Positions 37,801 to 43,800 of a stretch of 64,000 nucleotides of DNA are shown here, piece after piece. Position numbers and translations under genes: made by a program. The notes under the pieces are model-generated. The model was not told the origin of the DNA. It saw only the letters and a program-made list of their open reading frames with translations, and did no database searches. Each line of letters starts with the position of its first letter. The stretch's first letter is position 1. Location of the stretch: assembly GCA_905221605.1 (NCBI GenBank), contig CAJNDS010000291.1, forward strand, positions 407,545 through 471,544, in the 5' to 3' direction. This DNA is from Symbiodinium natans (taxonomy: Eukaryota; Sar; Dinophyceae; Suessiales; Symbiodiniaceae).

Positions 37801-40800
37801 CAGCAAGAGCTGCAGGGCCTGCGAGAAGGTTTTGCTGCTGACGGCGTGGCTTGGCTGCGCGAGGAGCTCGCGAAGCAGACTGCCCTGCATTTGCGTGAGC
37901 TTGCTGGGGCTGCGGGCGTGCAGCAGCGCTTTGAAGCTGGCCGGCGAAACAAAGAGGAGCTTCTGCACGCTCTGTTGCAGTGCATTTCCGGGCAGGAGAC
38001 GTCATGGGGAAAGCTTCTCTTTTGTCCTGCGCAGTGTCTCTTGACTAGGGCAGTTTCAGGCTTTTCTTGTCAACCTTCGAACAGGATGAAGCTGGCGCTG
38101 CGCTGCAGCAAGAGCTGCAGGGCCTGCGAGAAGGTTTTGCTGCTGACGGCGTGGCTTGGCTGCGCGGGGAGCTCGCGAAGAAGACCGTCAAGCAGTTGCG
38201 GGCGCTGGCTGGGGCTGCGGGTGTGCAGCAGGGCTCTGGCACCGGCATGCGAAACAAACAGGAGCTTCTAGACGCTCTGTTGCAGTGCATATCCGAGCAG
38301 GAGGCGTCATGGGGAAAGCTTCTCTTTTGTCCTGCGCAGTGTCTCTTGACTAGGGCAGTTTCAGGCTTTTCTCACCCCCCTTTACTGCCCGCCACCTGAC
38401 GTTTTAATCTTGCTTGCTTTTTTTGGCCTCGACGTTTCTACGTTCGGGCAGGCAGACGTCGAGGACGATGTCAGCGCAGATGGCTTGAGGAGCTGGGTAG
38501 CAGAGCTCGGCGAAAGCGCGGCTCGGTCTCTTCGGGCCAGGCTTCGTAAATGGCGCTTCCGAGGCGACGGGCCCAGCTTACAGCAACTGGCGGCGGAGTT
38601 GGGAGTCGCCTTTGAGAATGTGAGCAGGAGCAATTTGACTGAGCGAATCGTCCTGGCATTGTGTCCTGCCGCTGCTCCGAGCGCAAGTGCGGACATCAAA
38701 TACCACGTCTGGAGATCCCTCCGAGCAGCTCACGAAGCTGGAGCAGACACTGTTGCAGCGGTGGTCCTTGCTGCCCCTGACATCTTCGAGGATGTGAACT
38801 TGCGCAGATCTGCCGCTGCTTACTCGCTGGACATTACTGCCGCAGTCTTTTGCGACAGGCATCTTTCTTCCGCTGCAGAGCAGCAGCTACTTGCGGAGCT
38901 GCTTTTGAAGGCTCTGCCGCATTGGCCAGAGGTAGATGTTGCGTTATGGACGGCGCCCAGCCATTCGCGATCGAGGCCTTTTGTCACTTCACCAGCTGTC
39001 ACCTCTTCAACATGGCAGACGGCCAACCACGTTTTTTGGTGGGACGCGTACTCAGGAACGAGGCCACGGACGCTGTGGTCTTGCACGTGGAGTGGATGTC
39101 CCGCGCGACGGAGTTCGCAACCTGGAGACAGAGCGCGCCATGGTCTGGGACTTGCTCGCGGGAGAGCCGACGCTGCAGAGCAACAAGCGCCCGGCCACCA
39201 GTCTCATCGAGGAGACGCCGATGAAGGTGAAGTGCGCAGCCTGGGACGTTGCCTGAGCCCGTCCCCGCTGCTGCGCGCGCGACGCTGTCTTGCGGAAGGT
39301 GCGCCGGCGCCGGACACGGCGGAAGGCTCGCCCTGGACAGGTCAGTCAGCGCCTGCAGCGCCTGTGGGCATGCACACACTCTCGCAGCTCCTGCTAAAAA
39401 GACTGCGTGTCTCCCTGGACTGAGAATGACATGGCATGTCTCCTTGGACTCACTTGACACAACTCACACGTTGGCATGATGTCTGAGTGCATGGTGACAT
39501 GCGTGCATTCGTGTGGGCGCCGCAGCACCTTTTTGCGACGTTTGCTTAGGTGACCGCGCCCTTTTGCTCCTTGCCGCAATGGGGAATCTTTGCCCGCCGC
39601 GAAGAGGCAGTTGTACTTTCTCCTGCTAGATGCACGACCGTCCGTGCATGAGAACGAAGTATGGACATCAGGCGCACTATTGCGCAAGTTGCATTGTGGA
39701 TTGGTACAACGAGGAAGATGTGCGAATGTCTGCCTTGAGGTCTCTCCCGCATCTTTCATCTGAGGCTGCTCATCGGCATGATGACTAGGGGCGGCGCTGA
39801 CGTATCCCGGCGGTCTGAGCGGCTACGTGCGTTTCACGCCACCGCACACATGTAGCGCGACCGTGGAACCGCGTGGCCGCTCTGTTGCGAAGATGCGCGG
39901 CTGCGGAACCGCGTGGACGCCGTCTTGCGGAGGTGTGGGGATGCAGCCCGCGGGACTGGGCAAGTTCGTTTCTCACTAGAGCGCAGGACTGAAACAGTGC
40001 TTCTTCTGTAGCCTTCTTCTTGACCTCGACTTCTCTTCGCCTTTGACATTGACCGTGGATGGGAGACATCCCGAGCTTTAGGCCAGTCGATGACGTGGTT
40101 TTGTGTCTGTCTGTGTGGGAATGTCATTCTGACAATGTTCTGCCCGAACCCCAAAACCTCAGCCCCTCACTCTTCTGAACAAGATACCCTAAACCCGCAG
40201 ACCTGGCTGCGCTGCTGGCTTTGGCTCGAAAAGCTAGTTTTGGCCCGACGAGCGGTCTGCAGTGAAACCTCCTTGCTGCTTTCTGCATATGCATGGAGTC
40301 CTCGCTGACGTCTTCTGGGCCGACAATGTCCGACGCGGAGATGTGCTGGATTCGACAGAGGCAGCTCGACATCTCCACAAAATACAATGAGGGACCTTGG
40401 TCAGACATGGACTATACTGTTTGGAGAGCTTCCTACAACCTGGGCGACATCTCCGACTGGCCTCTCGATGCCGTGGTGGTGCGGTCTGCGAAGCCTGGTG
40501 AGAGCTGCTTGCTGGGCAGCGTGCGCTCGGCTGCCGACATCTTCCACGTCGAGGTCAGCGCCAACACTTCTGTGACGGTTGTGGTGAGCGTGTGCCGGCC
40601 AGCTGAGCTGCGAGTCAGGGGGGCTCCCCAAGACTGGCGCGAGCACTTTTCCCGCTCTGGTGTGCGGCACGTCCAAGTTGAATTGGACGACCCCAGAATC
40701 AAATGCAACCGGGATGCTTCCTGGTTCTTCGAGAGCGCAGAGCGGTGCGCCCAGGCTTGGACAGACATGGCTCAGACTTTGCGCACTCTGCGCGAGCAGT

Positions 40801-43800
40801 GCCAACAGGCGAGCGAGGAGTTCAACGTGCTCTTCCATTGCTTCGGTGGCATTAATCGCAGTCCTGCTGCCCTCTGCGCTTGGCTGGTGCTGGACGGCCA
40901 ATGCAGCGCAGATGAAGCTGTGGACTGCATCTTGTCGGCTCGGCCAGCTCTGCAACCGTGGAAATGCAGAGATTATGCTCTCTTGGCTTTGCACCGCCTG
41001 CAGAACTCTCGCTAGTTTGAACCCTTGCTTACTCCCCTCAACGCTGTCTTGCGAAAGGGTCTTTCGCGTGTACCAGCCCAAGATATAAAAAGCAAAGCTG
41101 CTTGGCCTCCTGCCTGCGCCTCAACATGCACACATATGCGCCGTCACACATTCCATCGGATGCTCTACACGCATGCGTGTTGTCTTGGACCAGCGCAGGT
41201 GCCTGCCGCGACCAGGCAGTGGACTTCGGTGCGCAGCCTCAGTGCCACTCTGCTGCTGCTTGATGGTGCACTGAAGCGGAACCGCAGCATGGCCCCTCGC
41301 CGAAGCATTGGCCCTAGTGACTTCCAGGTGGTATTTTGCCAGGGCCGAATGGACGCTGTCTTGCGAAATTTCCGTCTGCAAGAGACGGACACCTCCGCCG
41401 CAGCTGAAGATGGGCACGTATATTCTGGTGTAAGGTATCAGCTAAGCGATGGAAGTGTGTTTTGCAAGGCCGACACCAATGCCTACTCGACTTACATGCC
41501 GCTGGTTTATATGCCTACTATGCGCAAGGTGCAAGTCTGGATATCTGCCACTTGGACTGCGTGGCGAGTCGTGAACACCTCCAGCACTGTCGGGGATTTG
41601 AAGGAGTCGCTCCTCTCCACACTCAGCAGCAGTTGCAACTTCAAAGTCCGTGTGCAGGACTTTCGCTTGTTGCCAGCTGAGGGTGGCAAGGTTGGTGATG
41701 ACTGCAGAGTGTACTATGCCAAGAGCAAGAAGTACTCTTTGGAGTGGTTACGTAAACCCTGATGTGCGGCGACCCAAGGCTTTTGCTTGTGAAGTTGCGT
41801 TGAGGACGGCGAGCTGCCTCGCGTAGTCTAGGCTCTCACTGCGCGCGGCCGAATGGACGCTGTCTTGCGAAAATTCGGCCGGCGACAGAGGGACACCTCT
41901 GCCGTACACGGGCGCAATATTTGTACAGCTTCGGAACAGAGCTTCTGCTTTACAATGTTCGCGCAGAAGCGCAATGTTCCGCAGCATTCCTCGCAACAAG
42001 CTTGCCGCGTATCCCTCAGCCTCCTCGCTCCTAGCTTGTTCCCCAGCTTCAACTCTTCCAGACCTTCTCATACGGCTACCAAGCTAGCTCGGCCAAGGCT
42101 TCAGCTTCCTCTTGCGTCATCCTGATCCAGTAGAGGTCCTGTACTGGGCCAAGATGACGCAAGAGGAAGATGAAGAGTTGGCCGAGCTAGCTTGGTAGCC
42201 GTATGAGAAGTTCTGGAAGAGTTGAAGCTGGGGAACAAGCTAGGAGGTGGCGCTGCACAGCAGCAAGAGCTGCGCGGCCTGCGCGGCCTGCGCGAAGGTT
42301 TCGCCGCTCACGGCGTGGCTTGGCTGCGCGAGGAGCTTGCGAAGCAGACCGTGACGCAGTTGCGGGCGCTTGCTGGGGCTGCGGGTGTGCAGGGGGCGTC
42401 TACGCAGAGATTCGCGGCAGCCTCGAGTCCGTTCAGAAAGCTGCCGCGCCTTTGACGAAGGACGTTTTCTTTGCCGCCGACCTGAAGATGGTACTTCGTA
42501 CAACCTGAGCGACATCTCCGACTGGCCTCTCGATGCTGTGGTGGTGCGGTCTTCGAAGCCTGGTCGACGTCAGCACCAACACTTCCGCGACGGGCGTGCA
42601 GCAGCGCTGTGAAGCTGGCAAGCGAAACAAAGAGGAGCTTCTTCACGCTCTGTTGCAGTGCATTTCCGAGCAGGAGGCGTTATGGGAAGCTTTCCCATGA
42701 CGCCTCCTGCTCTGAAATGCACTGCAACAGAGCGTGAACAAGCTCCTCTTTGTTTCGATTGCCAGCTTCATCAGGCGCACTATTGCGCAAGTTGCAGTGT
42801 ATTGTGGATTTGCGAAAGTGTGGGGACGCAGCCCGCGGGGCAGGGCGAGTTTTGACGTCACAGCGGAGGCAGGGCCCGAAAGCGCGGCTGCAGAACCGCA
42901 TGGACGCCGTCCGGGCTATGTTTAGTATGGACACTGCGACGCACGCGCGTGTGAAAATGCAGCTAGGACCGCCCGGGACGATTGGCACCTTTGTCGACCG
43001 ACTTGCAAGTAAAGCTGTTTTCTGCGCGCAGGTATTCCATGGCGACCAACATGCACGGCCCTTACTTAGACTCCACCTCTTTTGTCTGTTTTTGCGCTTG
43101 TGTGGTTTTTGCTTCTTTCCTTGCACCGGCGCAGGTGCGTGCCGCGACCGGCCGCTGGAGCTCGGCGTTGTCTTCAACGCCGATGAAAAGTCTACAGAGT
43201 TGACCACAAGTGCATGGCATTCAACTCCACACACTTGAATGCCATGCAGTTCCAGTGCATACAAGTGCAGTGTACAAGTGACTATGCAACCATGTAAGGG
43301 CATACATTTCTCCAAGTGCATACAGTTCGATTACAAAGAGTCAAGTGCATGGAGTCAACGCACGGCAAATCGATGCTTTCGGGCCATCCCTCTTCTAGTT
43401 TTATGGGGCGTCTAAGCTTAAGCCTCTTCCCGGTATCTTTGGACAGGCCTGGTTTCACAGCTCCATGCATCCCAACAAACAACAGCGCCCATCCCGTTCA
43501 GGTTCTCCGGAGGTCTCGGTGAGGATGCTTGGGGCAGCAAGAGGCAGGGGCCGTGACAAGCATCAGCTTCGCAGCCCCTTCCCAATCAACCCCAAACCAT
43601 CCCCATCCTGCGGAGGCCTGGCGATGTGGGCTGGAACCCGCCTCTGCTCTCCGCTGGCGACGACGAGACCAAGCAGAGGCGGCAATGCATATCAGTCCAT
43701 GCAAGCCAAGATTGGAAGGCTTCTTGCTTTACGCAGCAAAACACACTGTTTCCCTAGGCTCTCACAGCTTGGGGTTGAGGAGGGTTGTGGGCTTAGGGAT

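Larger units (their letters stand above)
34721..43398. mobile_element. 8.7-kb insertion in the LHC array, TIR-bearing element of unknown family
   Basis: Sister LHC repeats read straight through CGG-T(5-6)-ATGGGGCG at this place. In this copy the T tract is split and 8,678 nt lie between. The left end starts CCCGAAAGCATCG; the exact reverse complement stands at 43,371-43,383, 15 nt before the right edge. T runs on both sides (34,717-34,720 and 43,399-43,402) allow a 3-4 nt target duplication. Both ends also carry AAGTGCAT repeats. Inside are tandem repeats, a SAP-like multi-exon gene, a phosphatase-like ORF, a possible ubiquitin-like ORF and long palindromes. No transposase with a recognisable catalytic triad was seen, so it may be non-autonomous or belong to an unknown family. 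Insertion of a gene-carrying segment by another route cannot be excluded. Confidence 0.75.

Noticed and set aside
34778-38350. CRISPR-like regular spacing of repeats
   Set aside because: The units are contiguous or exon-like tandem copies without unique spacers, and the genome is eukaryotic.
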